This document shows, in pieces, positions 8,476-18,711 of a stretch of DNA of 64,000 bases (position 1 is its first letter; every line of letters starts with the position of its first letter). The position numbers and the translations under genes are program-made. This DNA comes from Campylobacter concisus (GTDB taxonomy: Bacteria > Campylobacterota > Campylobacteria > Campylobacterales > Campylobacteraceae). The notes under the pieces are model-generated. The model did no database searches and was not told where the DNA came from. It was given only the letters and a program-made list of their open reading frames with translations. The stretch lies in NCBI RefSeq assembly GCF_003048675.2, contig NZ_CP060707.1:62001-126000 (forward strand). The letters are read 5' to 3'.

Positions 8476-9055
8476 TTACTTCCTTTGTTAAAATTTTTAT
8501 TATGCTTTGGGGCAAAATTTCATGCTCTATGGCGTGAATTTTAGCCTCCCACTCATCTAAACTCATGCCATCCTCACGCTCAAACGCCCTTTGCGCGATC
8601 AGTTTGCCCCCATCAAGCTCCTCACTCACATAATGCACGCTCACACCGCCTATCATCATATCGCTCTCAAAACTCTCCTTTATCGCATGTGCGCCCTTAA
8701 AAAGCGGTAGGATAGAAGGATGTAAATTTATAGCTTTTACTTGCGTCGTAAAAACTGGCGTTAGTATCCGCATAAAGCCTGCAAGCACCGTAAGACCTGC
8801 CCCACTTTTTAAAATTTGCTCCACCAAAGCAGCGTCAAATTCCTCACGTTTGTCAAATTTAGCACTTTCTATTATCGTCGTTTCAAGCCCAAATTTCTTA
8901 GCACGCTCTATGCCAAAGGCACCAGGCTTGTTACAGATACAAAGGCAAACTTCGATCTTCACGCCGTTAAAAATTTGATTATGAACTTTTTTAAGTATCG
9001 CTTCTAAATTTGAGCCACTGCCGCTAAAAAGCACGGCTATCTTTTTCGTAAGCAT
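8468..9055 (-). CDS. purN: Phosphoribosylglycinamide formyltransferase PurN
   Basis: A 195-residue cytoplasmic enzyme of purine synthesis that transfers a formyl group from 10-formyltetrahydrofolate to GAR. The phosphate-binding SGSGSNLEAIL (about 11-21), the catalytic NLHPSILPLFKG and the closing GGVSVHYVSEELDGG with its Asp are all present. The start overlaps the upstream nnr gene by 19 bases, which implies translational coupling. Confidence 0.93.
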   Translation of the reverse strand: MLTKKIAVLFSGSGSNLEAILKKVHNQIFNGVKIEVCLCICNKPGAFGIERAKKFGLETTIIESAKFDKREEFDAALVEQILKSGAGLTVLAGFMRILTPVFTTQVKAINLHPSILPLFKGAHAIKESFESDMMIGGVSVHYVSEELDGGKLIAQRAFEREDGMSLDEWEAKIHAIEHEILPQSIIKILTKEVNV

Positions 9056-10440
9056 TTTACTCCTTTGATGATGTCTGTTGGCTCGAGCGCGTAGCTGTTT
9101 TTGCCAAAATTTTTAAGGCTAAGCGCATGAGCTAAGGTGGCTGAGATGGCAGCATCTAGTGGCTCATAGCCTTGAGCCAAAAGTGCTAGCACAAGACCGC
9201 TTAGCACGTCGCCACTGCCGCCTTTTGCAAGTGCGTTTTTGCCATAAGGCATGACGTAAATTTGCCCCTCTTTTGCGATTATAGTGTTTGCCCCTTTTAG
9301 CACAAGAACAGCCTTAAATTTCTCGCTCCAAACCTTAGCGTAAGCGTGTCTGTTTTCTTGCAAAGTTTGCACATTTATATCGGCTATTTTGCAAATTTTT
9401 AAAAGCGAGCAAAACTCCTTTGGATGAGGTGTCAAGACGCAGTTCTCGCTTAGTAGGTCAAGCACTTTTTGGCTGTAAAAGATATCAGCGTCAAGCACAA
9501 GCTTTTTGCCTTTTAAATTTTGCACCTCAAGCTCTTCTACGCCTTTTTTGCCAAGCCCCATACCAAGGGCTCCAGCGTTCATTTTCTCGCTTATCTTGCT
9601 AGCTTGCATGATATGAGTTGGTAAATTTAAACCTTGCTCGCATATCACGCTAACTAGCCCAGCTCCAAAGGCAAACGCCGCCTTTGCGCAAAGATTGCTA
9701 GCTCCTATGTGCTCGCCAGATATGATAAATGCATGGCCAAAGTTGCCCTTATTTACGCACTGATTTTTTCTATTTGGAAGTATAAGGTCGCATTTTTCAA
9801 GCAGGTGGTAGTCGCTCTCGCGCTCGTAGTTTTGCGAGCTTACGCCAAGAGTGGCGACCTTTATCTTGCCAACGTAGTCTTTTGCTGCGTCGCTATAAAG
9901 AGCTAGCTTTTTAGCTCCCATTGTGATAGTAGCGTCTGCTTTTACGCAAGCGCCAAGCACCTTGCCATCGTTACTTAGCCCACTTGGCACGTCGCAAGCG
10001 ATGATGTAAGCAGGGCTAGCGTTTATTTTTGAGATGAGATTAGTTAAATTTTGATCCAAAGCTCTATTTAGCCCTGAGCCAAAGAGCCCGTCTATGAGGC
10101 ATTTTGCGCTATTTAAGCTATTTTCTACCTCTTTGTTCTCACGCACACCAGCAAATTTAGCTCGCTCGAGCTGTTTAATGGCAAGTGGCTTTAAATTTTT
10201 ACTAGCTAGGATAAATTCACACTCAAACTCACCCCCTAGCATCCTTAAAGCACAAAGCACGTCAGCGCCGTTGTTTCCTGCGCCACAAACGCCAAGCACT
10301 CTCTCGCCTTTTTTAAATTTCTTACGGATAAAATTTGCTATGGCTGTGGCTGCATTTTCCATCAAGAGCTCTTCGCTAAGGCCAAATTTTTCGCTCGCTC
10401 GCTCGTCTAAAACTCTCGTGTCTAAATATAAATTTTTCAT
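9037..10440 (-). CDS. nnr: Bifunctional NAD(P)H-hydrate epimerase / ADP-dependent dehydratase
   Basis: A 467-residue fusion. The N-terminal part (about 1-200) is a YjeF_N epimerase domain with GVCGAGNNGADVLCALRML and SGLSNDGKV; the C-terminal part is the ribokinase-like dehydratase with VLTPHPKEF and the nucleotide/catalytic motif KGGSGDVLSGLV near residue 410. It repairs hydrated NADH and NADPH. It starts one base after the yifB stop, within the same minus-strand operon. Confidence 0.92.
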   Translation of the reverse strand: MKNLYLDTRVLDERASEKFGLSEELLMENAATAIANFIRKKFKKGERVLGVCGAGNNGADVLCALRMLGGEFECEFILASKNLKPLAIKQLERAKFAGVRENKEVENSLNSAKCLIDGLFGSGLNRALDQNLTNLISKINASPAYIIACDVPSGLSNDGKVLGACVKADATITMGAKKLALYSDAAKDYVGKIKVATLGVSSQNYERESDYHLLEKCDLILPNRKNQCVNKGNFGHAFIISGEHIGASNLCAKAAFAFGAGLVSVICEQGLNLPTHIMQASKISEKMNAGALGMGLGKKGVEELEVQNLKGKKLVLDADIFYSQKVLDLLSENCVLTPHPKEFCSLLKICKIADINVQTLQENRHAYAKVWSEKFKAVLVLKGANTIIAKEGQIYVMPYGKNALAKGGSGDVLSGLVLALLAQGYEPLDAAISATLAHALSLKNFGKNSYALEPTDIIKGVKCLRKR

Positions 10441-10441
10441 T

Positions 10442-11947
10442 CTATGCCCTAAAACTAAGCGCCTCTAAGATGTGGGGCTTTAAAATTTGCTCGCTCTCAT
10501 CAAGATCAGCGATGCTTCTAGCCACTCTAAGCGTCCTTTTTATGGCCCTTTGTGAGAGGTTATACTTCGTGGCGGCCTTTTGTAATATTTCACTCGCTTC
10601 GGCGTTTAACGTGCAAAATTTAGCCACTTGTGCGTCACTAAGCTTGCCATTTAGCTCGTCTTGAGCGCGCTTTTTTTGAAATATAAAGGCTTTTAAAACC
10701 ATCTCGCTCATCTGCTGCGAGCTCAAACTAGCCTTGTCGTCTGGCGAGCTCTCGTTCATCGCGACTTTTAAGTCTATGCGGTCAAGCACTGGGGCTGAAA
10801 TTTTGGCTTTGTAGTTTTTTATCTCATTTTCACTGCATTTGCAGTTTAAATTGCGTGAGAATAAATTTCCACAAGGGCAGGGATTTTGCGCTGCGACGAA
10901 GATAAATTTAGTCTCATAAGTCACTTTTGAATTTACCCTTGCGATGTGGATTTGATTGTCCTCAAGTGGCTCTCTAAGGCTTTCAATCACCTGTTTAGGA
11001 AAGTGTGGGAACTCATCAAAAAATAGCACTCCGCCATTTGCAAGTGCAATCTCGCCGATCTTTGCGACGTTTGAGCCACCGCCAAAGATCGAGCTTTTTG
11101 TCGAGGTGTGATGTGGTGAGCGAAAGGCTCTAGTGCTTGTAAATTCGCTATCTTGCAGGTTTAGCGAGCGGTAGGCGGCGGACTTTAGCACCTCTTCTAG
11201 GCTTTGTGGCGCCATGATATAAACGAGGCGTTTTGCGCACATGCTCTTGCCGCTGCCTGGGCTGCCTTCAAATAAGATATTGTGCATACCAACGGCTGCG
11301 ATGACGCAGGCCCTTTTGGCTCTTTCTTGACCCAAAACATCCTTAAAATCAAGCTCGAAGTTTAAATTTGGAACATATCTTTTGCCGCCAACTTCTATCA
11401 CATTTGAAAATAGCTCGTGCGTGGCGCTAAAATGCGTGCTTTTAGCAAATTCTGCGTCGCTAAAAAACTTGATCGCCTCTTCTAGTGTGCTAACGCCATA
11501 AACCTCTAAATTTGGGATCATCGAGGCTTTAGCTGCTATCTCACTTGGCACTAAAATTTTTGCATTTTGCACCTGCGTGCTTAAAAAAAGCAGGATAGAG
11601 AACAAATTTGCCGTGCTTTTTACGCTCCCGTCTAATCCAAGCTCACCAAAAACGAAAATTTTCTCCAAGCTTTTTGCCTTTTGAAGGGCGATGAGAAGTG
11701 CGATACTTAGATCAAAGTGTGAGCCACTTTTTGGCAGGTCGGAGGGGGATAAATTTATAGTTATTTTTTGCGCTGGAAAGGCAAAGTCAAGCGCTAAAAG
11801 TGCCGCCTTTACACGCTCTGTACTCTCTTTGATGCTGGTGCTTGCAAGACCCACGATGCTAAAGCCAGGAAGCCCACGAGAAAAGATCGACTCAACATCA
11901 ATGATCTTTAGTCCGTCGCCGTATGTAGCACATTTTAGGGACTTCAT
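10442..11947 (-). CDS. yifB: YifB/ComM-family Mg-chelatase-like AAA+ ATPase
   Basis: A 501-residue protein. The N-terminal domain (1-165) has the YifB pattern GLPGFSIVGLAS and INLSPSDLPKSG. The AAA+ core carries Walker A EGSPGSGKS at 227-235 and Walker B GGVLFFDEFPHF near 305-316. A Cys cluster NPCPCG followed by CKC near residues 357-375 is typical. ComM is reported to act as a branch-migration helicase in natural transformation; that role here is by family. It overlaps def by 4 bases. Confidence 0.9.
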   Translation of the reverse strand: MKSLKCATYGDGLKIIDVESIFSRGLPGFSIVGLASTSIKESTERVKAALLALDFAFPAQKITINLSPSDLPKSGSHFDLSIALLIALQKAKSLEKIFVFGELGLDGSVKSTANLFSILLFLSTQVQNAKILVPSEIAAKASMIPNLEVYGVSTLEEAIKFFSDAEFAKSTHFSATHELFSNVIEVGGKRYVPNLNFELDFKDVLGQERAKRACVIAAVGMHNILFEGSPGSGKSMCAKRLVYIMAPQSLEEVLKSAAYRSLNLQDSEFTSTRAFRSPHHTSTKSSIFGGGSNVAKIGEIALANGGVLFFDEFPHFPKQVIESLREPLEDNQIHIARVNSKVTYETKFIFVAAQNPCPCGNLFSRNLNCKCSENEIKNYKAKISAPVLDRIDLKVAMNESSPDDKASLSSQQMSEMVLKAFIFQKKRAQDELNGKLSDAQVAKFCTLNAEASEILQKAATKYNLSQRAIKRTLRVARSIADLDESEQILKPHILEALSFRA

Positions 11948-12462
11948 GATGTCTTTTCTTTTTTTTGCTTTTTGTATTCCTTGTCGAATTTTTTGCGCTT
12001 GTTAAAGCCTATTTTTTCTATAAAAAGATGTCCGTCTAGGTGGTCATTTTCATGCTGGATAGCGATCGCTAGTAGCCCATCAGTTTTTAAGGTCTGCTCT
12101 TTGCCAAAGCGGTCTTGAAATTTAATGCTAACGACCTCACTTCGCTTAACGTCCTCGTAGTAGCCAGGCACACTAAGGCAGCCCTCTTGATAGACACACT
12201 CGCCTTCACGTAGTTCAAATTTAGGATTTATGATCTCGATTAAATGTTCTTTATCTTGCACGCCCTCTTCGTTGGCTAAATTTATGATGAAAATTCTCTT
12301 TGCAACGCCTATTTGTATGGCCGCAAGACCGATGCCTTCTTTTGCGATCATCGTCTCATACATATCATCAAGAAGTTTGTGAAGCTTCTCATCGAAAACC
12401 TCAACCTCTTTTGAAATTTCATAAAGTTTTTTATTTGGATAGGATAAAACTTCTAGGATCAA
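11944..12462 (-). CDS. def: Peptide deformylase
   Basis: A 172-residue metalloenzyme that removes the formyl group from new proteins. All three family motifs are visible: GIGLAAIQIG (about 43-52), EGCLSVPG, and QHENDHLDG with the two His ligands and catalytic Glu. Its Lys-rich tail (KRKKFDKEYKKQKKEK) fits binding near the ribosome exit. It sits between the GGDEF-like gene and yifB, in the same operon as tig and clpP. Confidence 0.95.
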   Translation of the reverse strand: MILEVLSYPNKKLYEISKEVEVFDEKLHKLLDDMYETMIAKEGIGLAAIQIGVAKRIFIINLANEEGVQDKEHLIEIINPKFELREGECVYQEGCLSVPGYYEDVKRSEVVSIKFQDRFGKEQTLKTDGLLAIAIQHENDHLDGHLFIEKIGFNKRKKFDKEYKKQKKEKTS

Positions 12463-12463
12463 A

Positions 12464-13498
12464 CTAATTCTCTGCTTTCTCGTCTAAAAATAGCGGCTCA
12501 TTTAGATCTTGGTTGGTCTCTAACTTGTCAAGTGCGTGAGAGAGCAACTCTTCGGTACTTTTTGTCTTTGAGATCATGCTTGAGACGATCTGCACATCTA
12601 GTTTGCACTCTTCGTTGTCGATCTTCCATGGCATAGATGAGAGCATGTTTAAAATTCTAGCGCACGCTTGCTTTGTGCCATTTTCGTCGGTGTATTTCAT
12701 CACCATAGCAAAGCAGCCATCGCCGTAGTGTGCGACTATATCGCTTCTACGTGAAGTCCTTAAAAGAAGCTGTGACATACTTTTAAACATATTGTTTCGC
12801 TCTTTTAAATTTTTAACGCGGTTTGCAAATTTATCTTTTATCTTGACTAACAAAAATGAGGCATTATAGCCGTAGCGCCTAACAGACTCGATCTCACTGC
12901 TTATGGTCGCTACTAGAAATTTCTTGTTATAGACCTCGTAGGTCGTGTCGTAGATCGACTGCTCTTCGATCGCCTTAAACATCTTGCCGACCTCTTCATA
13001 GCTCATCTTGATGACGTCAAGATGCTTGTCCATGAGGTCGTTTAGCTTGATGAGGTCTTGGTTAAAGGCGCTTAAAACATTTTGGAGCGCAAGGACATTT
13101 GTGTTGTTTTTAAGCCCATCCATACGCTTTTGCACTAGGCCTCTCATAACACCTAAATTTTTATAGATGAGCACGACAGCTTGAAGCATGCTCTTTATCT
13201 GGATAAAGCCTTGTTTTACCTCTTTTTCGATAGAGATGTTGCCATTTGTAGGCACCGAGCTTTCAGAATTTGCCACGATGATATCACCGATCTCTTTTCT
13301 AAACTCATCTGACTGCCCATCAAGCATCTTTTCAAAATATATTGAGTAGTTTGTTGGCGTAGATGGGACGTTGTCGTCACTTAACTCGTGCAAAACGTCC
13401 TCTGAAAATTTATAGATATTTACCTTTTCTTTTTTGACAGCTGGTTTTGCTTCAGCTGCTTTTTTCTTTGGATCTGGTGCGTTATCTATCTTTATCAC
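12464..13498 (-). CDS. Degenerate GGDEF-domain protein
   Basis: A 344-residue soluble protein. Residues from about 180 to 330 have the GGDEF fold: YDTTYEVYNKKFLVATISSE in place of DxLTGLxNR, and YGDGCF where GG(D/E)EF should be. Both Gly/acidic catalytic positions are altered, so cyclase activity is unlikely. The N-terminal half begins with a charged, Ala/Lys-rich segment and is mostly helical. It lies between clpP and def, 8 and 1 bases away, so it is co-expressed with protein-maturation genes. A c-di-GMP or GTP binding regulatory role is possible but unproven. Confidence 0.75.
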   Translation of the reverse strand: MIKIDNAPDPKKKAAEAKPAVKKEKVNIYKFSEDVLHELSDDNVPSTPTNYSIYFEKMLDGQSDEFRKEIGDIIVANSESSVPTNGNISIEKEVKQGFIQIKSMLQAVVLIYKNLGVMRGLVQKRMDGLKNNTNVLALQNVLSAFNQDLIKLNDLMDKHLDVIKMSYEEVGKMFKAIEEQSIYDTTYEVYNKKFLVATISSEIESVRRYGYNASFLLVKIKDKFANRVKNLKERNNMFKSMSQLLLRTSRRSDIVAHYGDGCFAMVMKYTDENGTKQACARILNMLSSMPWKIDNEECKLDVQIVSSMISKTKSTEELLSHALDKLETNQDLNEPLFLDEKAEN

Positions 13499-13506
13499 TT
13501 TGGGCC

Positions 13507-14097
13507 TTATTTAAAACTTTTCTCCAAAATTTTATCGACAAGTCCGTATTCTTTAGCTTCAGCTGAACTCATAAAGAAGTCGCGCTCAGTATCTTTTACG
13601 ATCTTGCTTAGCTTTTGGCCTGTATTTTTTGCCAAAATTCCATTTAAAATTTCTTTCAAACGTAGAATTTCACGTGCTTGTATCTCGATATCAGTCGCTT
13701 GTCCTCTAGCGCCACCAAGTGGTTGGTGTATCATGATACGAGAATTTGGCAGTGCATATCTCTTGCCAGGTGCGCCACAGCTTAGCAAAAACGCACCCAT
13801 GCTAGCGGCCTGACCGATGCAGATCGTGCAAACATCTGGCTTTATATAGTTCATCGTGTCATATATGCTAAAGCCACTTGTTATGACGCCACCTGGTGAG
13901 TTTATGTAAAGGTATATATCTTTGTCTGGATCTTCAGCCTCTAAAAATAGCAGCTGAGCGACGATAGAAGCGGCCATGCCGTCCTCTATCTCGCCACTTA
14001 GCATAACGATCCTGTCTTTTAAAAGACGGGAGTATATATCATAGCTTCGCTCACCTCTGCTAGTTCTTTCAACTACGACAGGAACGTAATAGCTCAT
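13507..14097 (-). CDS. clpP: ATP-dependent Clp protease proteolytic subunit
   Basis: A 196-residue serine protease. The catalytic triad is visible as Ser in GQAASMGA (about 98), His in MIHQPLGG (about 123) and Asp in DTERDFF (about 172). Length is standard. It follows tig with a 1-base overlap (stop of tig, ATG of clpP), the common tig-clpP arrangement, and works with ClpX or ClpA encoded elsewhere. Confidence 0.96.
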   Translation of the reverse strand: MSYYVPVVVERTSRGERSYDIYSRLLKDRIVMLSGEIEDGMAASIVAQLLFLEAEDPDKDIYLYINSPGGVITSGFSIYDTMNYIKPDVCTICIGQAASMGAFLLSCGAPGKRYALPNSRIMIHQPLGGARGQATDIEIQAREILRLKEILNGILAKNTGQKLSKIVKDTERDFFMSSAEAKEYGLVDKILEKSFK

Positions 14098-15428
14098 TAC
14101 TCAGCCTTCTCTTTTTTGCTTGCTTTTTTCTCGTCTTTCTCTTTGTTGAAAAGCTCGCTAAATAGCTTCTCTTCGATCATCGACATCTTTATAGCTGGAA
14201 GCATGCCTTGGTTGCGGTACATCTCAAGGTGCGCTTTTGGGTCTTGTCCGCTTCTATACGCCTCAAAATAGATCGCTTGAACGACCTCTTGATCGCTCAC
14301 TTTTACGCCCCTTACGCGAGCTAACTCATCGATGATGAAAGTTAGGCGAACACTATTTTCAGCGTCTTTTCTATACTCGTCACGTTTTTTAGCTAGGGCA
14401 TCTTTGTCTTCTCTAAATTTCTTCATATCGTCTGGAGTAAATGTGCTCCATGCGTTTCTAAACTGCATATCGATCTCTTGCTCGACGATATTTTTTGGCA
14501 CATCAAATTTAAATTTCTCAACCGCAGCTTCAGCAAATTTTGGCTTTAGCTCTTCGTTTATAAGTTTATAAATTTTCTCTTGGCGAATTTGCTCTTTTAT
14601 GCGCTCTTCAAGTAGCTCTTCAGTTGGTTTTTCTTCGTTTGGAAGGATAGTTTTTAGCATCTCTTCATCTAGTTTTTCAGGGATCTTTCTCTCTTGAATT
14701 TCATGAAGTTTGACTTTAAAAACAGCATCTTTGCCAGCTAAATGTGCAGCGCCATAGTTTTCTGGAAATTTAACGTTTATATCTTTTTCTCCGCCAGCTT
14801 TTATGCCTACCATGCCATCTTCAAAGCCTGGGATGAATTGATTTGAGCCGATCTCAAGCACGTAGTTTTCAGCCTTGCCACCTTCAAATGCAACACCATC
14901 AACAAAGCCCTCAAAGTCAAATTTAGCAAAATCGCCCACTTTTAGGCCTCTTTTGCCCTCTACTTTTTCAAGCGGAGCTATCATTTTTAAAAGTTCAGTT
15001 TTCTTCTCATCGATATCTTTTTTCAAAACGCGTGGGTTTGAAAACTCAGGTATCAAGCTCTCATAGCCACTCACATCGACGCTTGGCTTAAATGAAACTG
15101 TTAGCTCAACGTCGATCTTGTCATCTTTTTTGTCAAATTTTGAAACGATAGGCTCGCCGATAAGGTCGTCATTCTTCTTGCCTGCTTGTTTGATAGCCTC
15201 TTCGACTACATCTCTTAAGACATCTTGCTCAGCGTCGTTTGTTAGCTCTTTCTCGTAGCGTTTTAGCACAACAGCGACTGGCACATGACCTTGTCTAAAG
15301 CCATCTACTTTCATAGTTTTTGCCGCTTTTTTTGCTAGTTTTTCTACGCTAGACTTTATAGCATCTGCACTTACAGTCGTGCTTGCTAGGGTATTTACGC
15401 TATCTAGAGCTTTGATTTTGATTTCCAT
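14097..15428 (-). CDS. tig: Trigger factor
   Basis: A 443-residue ribosome-associated chaperone and prolyl isomerase. The ribosome-docking loop reads GFRQGHVP at 43-50, agreeing with the GFRxGxxP signature. An FKBP domain follows ([19 protein letters not shown], about 162-180, with [15 protein letters not shown]), then a long helical C-terminal chaperone domain and a Lys/Glu-rich tail. It is the first gene of the operon; a TATATT -10 candidate lies at 15463-15468 on the minus strand, and the ribosome site is AAGGAA. Confidence 0.96.
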   Translation of the reverse strand: MEIKIKALDSVNTLASTTVSADAIKSSVEKLAKKAAKTMKVDGFRQGHVPVAVVLKRYEKELTNDAEQDVLRDVVEEAIKQAGKKNDDLIGEPIVSKFDKKDDKIDVELTVSFKPSVDVSGYESLIPEFSNPRVLKKDIDEKKTELLKMIAPLEKVEGKRGLKVGDFAKFDFEGFVDGVAFEGGKAENYVLEIGSNQFIPGFEDGMVGIKAGGEKDINVKFPENYGAAHLAGKDAVFKVKLHEIQERKIPEKLDEEMLKTILPNEEKPTEELLEERIKEQIRQEKIYKLINEELKPKFAEAAVEKFKFDVPKNIVEQEIDMQFRNAWSTFTPDDMKKFREDKDALAKKRDEYRKDAENSVRLTFIIDELARVRGVKVSDQEVVQAIYFEAYRSGQDPKAHLEMYRNQGMLPAIKMSMIEEKLFSELFNKEKDEKKASKKEKAE

Positions 15429-15565
15429 CGAATTCCTTTATGAATACAAATTTTTAGCCCAAAATATAGCAGAATTTTCCTTATTTCATTGTAAATTTGT
15501 AAATTTTTATAGATATAAAAGGCGTTTTAACGTAGAATTTGGCGATAAAATTATGGAGAAAATTT

Positions 15566-16138
15566 ATGCAAGAGAGCTTTGAAAATTCAGTTAAAAATAT
15601 GCTAACTATCATCGGCGAAGACCCAAACAGAGAGGGGCTTATAAAAACTCCAGAGCGCGTTTATAAAGCTTTTAAATTTCTAACTAGCGGATACGATCAA
15701 GACCCAAAAGAGGTGCTTGGTGACGCTCTTTTTACTAGCTCAAACAACGAAATGGTCTTAATGCGAAATATCGAGTTTTACAGCCTTTGTGAGCACCATT
15801 TGCTGCCTATTATCGGCCGCGTGCATGTGGCGTACATCCCAAATGGCAAGGTTGTTGGCCTTAGTAAAATTCCACGCATGGTAAATATCTACGCCAGACG
15901 CTTGCAAATTCAAGAGCAGATGACCGAGCAGATCGCAAAGGCGCTTGAGGACGTGATCGCTCCAAAAGGCGTTGGAGTAGTCGTTGAGGCTAGGCATATG
16001 TGCGTTGAGATGAGAGGTGTGCAAAAGATAAACTCGACTACCACGACCTCGGCGCTTAGGGGCTGCTTTATAAAAAACGCAGACACAAGAAGGGAGTTTT
16101 TCTCGCTGATAAATTCGCCTAGGGAAACGCATTTTTGA
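15566..16138 (+). CDS. folE: GTP cyclohydrolase I
   Basis: A 190-residue enzyme that makes dihydroneopterin triphosphate for folate and, with QueD and QueE at the right edge, for queuosine. I start at the ATG at 15566 behind GGAGAAA; an ATG at 15539 would add nine residues without a ribosome site. The zinc site is in SLCEHHLLP and [10 protein letters not shown], and the active-site segment is [15 protein letters not shown]. The stop overlaps the fliI TTG start. Confidence 0.95.
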   Translation: MQESFENSVKNMLTIIGEDPNREGLIKTPERVYKAFKFLTSGYDQDPKEVLGDALFTSSNNEMVLMRNIEFYSLCEHHLLPIIGRVHVAYIPNGKVVGLSKIPRMVNIYARRLQIQEQMTEQIAKALEDVIAPKGVGVVVEARHMCVEMRGVQKINSTTTTSALRGCFIKNADTRREFFSLINSPRETHF

Positions 16139-17442
16139 GTTTAGAGCGTATAAATTCAAGGCTTAAAGAGGGCGTGAAGCTCTCAAATACCTTCGGCGTC
16201 ATCACAAAGATCACAGCTACTACGATAGAGATCACCGGACTTCGCCCAAGTATCGGCGACATCGTGCGCATAGTCGCAAAAGACAAGAGTAAAAACGGCC
16301 TTGGCATGGTCACGCAGATAAAGACAGATGGCGCTTACATCAGCCCATTTGGCTTTGTCGAGGGCTTTAGGATAGGCGACTTTGTCTATGAGAGCGATCA
16401 GGGCATGAGCATACCGGTGGGACCAAATTTGCTAGGTCGCGTGGTCGATCCATTTATGAAGCCAATTGACGGCAAAGGGGCGATCGATACAACTGAATAT
16501 ATGCCGATCATGAGAGCGCCGATAGATGCGATGAAAAGGGGGCTTATAAACGAGCCTTTTAGTGTTGGCATAAAGACGATAGATGGGCTGCTTACCTGCG
16601 GCAAGGGGCAAAAGCTGGGAATTTTCGCAGGTTCAGGCGTGGGCAAATCAACCCTCATGGGCATGATCGTAAAAAATACGCTAGCTCCCATAAAAGTAGT
16701 CGCGCTAATAGGCGAGCGTGGCCGTGAGGTGCCTGAATTTATCGAAAAAAACCTAGGTGGCGACCTAGAGGGCACGGTCATCATCGTAGCGACCAGTGAT
16801 GATAGCTCGCTCATGCGAAAATACGGCGCATTTTGTGCGATGAGCGTGGCTGAATACTTCAAACAGCAGGGCAACGACGTGCTTTTCATCATGGATAGCG
16901 TGACGCGTTTTGCGATGGCGCAGCGTGAGATCGGCCTTGCGCTTGGCGAGCCACCGACCTCAAAGGGTTATCCGCCAAGCTCGCTCACACTCTTGCCGCA
17001 GCTGATGGAGCGCGCGGGCAAAGAGGAGGGCAAGGGCAGTATCACAGCGTTTTTTACCGTGCTAGTCGAGGGCGATGATATGAGCGACCCGATAGCTGAC
17101 CAAAGCCGCTCTATCCTAGACGGACACATCGTGCTAAGCCGCGAGCTAACGGACTTTGGCATCTACCCACCTATCAATATCCAAAACTCGGCCTCGCGTG
17201 TCATGGGCGACGTGATCGGCAAAGAACACAAGCTAAATGCTATGAAATTTAAGCGCCTTTACTCGCTTTTAAAAGAAAATGAGGTCCTGCTTCGCATCGG
17301 CGCATATCAAAAGGGCAGCGACAAGGAGCTTGACCTTGCGATCTCAAAGAAAGAATTTATGGAGAGCTTCTTAAAACAAAGCTCAGAAGAGGCCTTTGCG
17401 CTTGAAGAGGTTGAAGAGCTGCTTGATAAGATCAATCAGTAA
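16135..17442 (+). CDS. fliI: Flagellar type III export ATPase FliI
   Basis: A 435-residue ATPase that powers flagellar protein export at the base of the motor. Walker A is [15 protein letters not shown] (about 160-174), Walker B region [21 protein letters not shown], followed by [13 protein letters not shown], all typical of the FliI/F1-beta fold. Start is a TTG in a TTGA overlap with folE; no better in-frame ATG exists nearby. It is coupled to folE rather than to other flagellar genes, as I recall from C. jejuni. Confidence 0.95.
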   Translation: MSLERINSRLKEGVKLSNTFGVITKITATTIEITGLRPSIGDIVRIVAKDKSKNGLGMVTQIKTDGAYISPFGFVEGFRIGDFVYESDQGMSIPVGPNLLGRVVDPFMKPIDGKGAIDTTEYMPIMRAPIDAMKRGLINEPFSVGIKTIDGLLTCGKGQKLGIFAGSGVGKSTLMGMIVKNTLAPIKVVALIGERGREVPEFIEKNLGGDLEGTVIIVATSDDSSLMRKYGAFCAMSVAEYFKQQGNDVLFIMDSVTRFAMAQREIGLALGEPPTSKGYPPSSLTLLPQLMERAGKEEGKGSITAFFTVLVEGDDMSDPIADQSRSILDGHIVLSRELTDFGIYPPINIQNSASRVMGDVIGKEHKLNAMKFKRLYSLLKENEVLLRIGAYQKGSDKELDLAISKKEFMESFLKQSSEEAFALEEVEELLDKINQ

Positions 17443-18711
17443 ATTTCTCTATAAATTTGACTACTAAAATTTTATAGCCTTTTAAATTTTTTATTATTAA
17501 AAATATCGATAAATTTTGCTTTTTTTAGTGCAAAAAGTGATGTTGCAAAAGTCGCGGAAGTTAGTTTGAAATTTACTGGGTTTTTTGTCGTTAAATTTCG
17601 TGAAGTGGGCGACTTTTGTATTAGGAAAAATGATAAAGTGTTTTAAAAAAGCACTCACGCCCACGCTTCACACGGCGGATAAAATTTAAAATTTTTTTGG
17701 CAAAAATGCGATAGAAAATTTGAAGCAGTGAGCCAAATTTACATTAAGCGGTTATGAGCGCATTTATCATGCTTGTGGCCTTTGTAAATTTTCATAGATA
17801 AAAAATTTAATGCAAAAACATACGCAACTAGAGATATGCACTTTGTGCGCTTGGTGTTTAATGGGGAGTGGATAAATTTCAAAATTTTGCGGTTTTTTGG
17901 ATAAAAGCTACCCATTAGCAAAGGTTGCGGTAATAAATTTATAGCAGACGAATAGTTAAAATTTCTATAAGTGAGTATCTGCCGTGCTGTGATTTTTCGC
18001 TCAAATTTAATTTCATACTTTGTCCTGCAGTCATCTACTTTAATGAAAAAGTGAAGAAACATCTTATGTAAAAATTTATCTGCCTAAACGGGAGTTACAG
18101 AGCAGATAAATTTTAAAATTGAAAGCAAACGAGCTAGTTAAATTTATACAAAGAGCCTATGAGTGACATCATCCTGTCGTAGTTTTTTACGAAAAACTAG
18201 TTGTAAAAAAAATTCCGCGTTTAGTTTGGCAAGTACCGATACTTTATGCTTCGCCTCGTAGCGCAAAGCGTATATTTAAAAAAAGCCAAAGAGAAAAGCC
18301 TCTTTTTACTTTGCCAAAGATCAAATTTGTTTTGCGTTTTCTATAACTTTAGTGGCAGGTTTCTTGTAAATTTAATAGATAAAAGCAAATTTGATATCCG
18401 CACTTTGTATTTGTGGTGACGTAAAGCCTACAAGACACTTTAAAAACCCAAGAGCAAGCCTATCCTTTTTCTTGTCAAAGCTCAAATTTAGCCCGCTTTC
18501 CCTATCGCTTTTAGGAGCATGCTCCGCATAAAAACAAAATTTAACACTCTCGGCAGTTATCTACATTTTTTATCGCCAAAGCTTAAATTTAACTCACGTT
18601 TTTCATGTTTTAGTGATAAAACTCGTCTAAATTTTATTGAGTGAAGCAAATTTCTTATAAACGTCAGTGATTTTTGTAGTGCAAAGTCAAATTTATAAAA
18701 TAAGATAAGGC
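17443..18711. other. 1.27 kb spacer with decayed repeats
   Basis: There is no convincing gene here; short frames on either strand lack ribosome sites and family features. The right half (18295-18680) holds three diverged copies of the sequence found at the 3' end of the neighbouring AAA+ gene (core near 18310, 18473, 18585, matching 18738-18765), with differences mostly transitions. A GC-richer palindromic element lies at 18250-18269. An inverted repeat CAAAAGTCGC / GCGACTTTTG is at 17546-17555 and 17609-17618. Confidence 0.6.
18250..18269. repeat. Short palindrome-related element, copy 1
   Basis: The sequence TTCGCCTCGTAGCGCAAAGC resembles, with a 3-base gap, the reverse complement of the element inserted in the transposase remnant at 48984-49007. 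It may be a dispersed REP-like sequence. The match is short. Confidence 0.3.

Noticed and set aside
17739..18062. A 107-residue minus-strand frame in the 17.4-18.7 kb spacer
   Set aside because: It has no ribosome site, no hydrophobic or domain pattern, and lies in a repeat-rich spacer; chance open frame.
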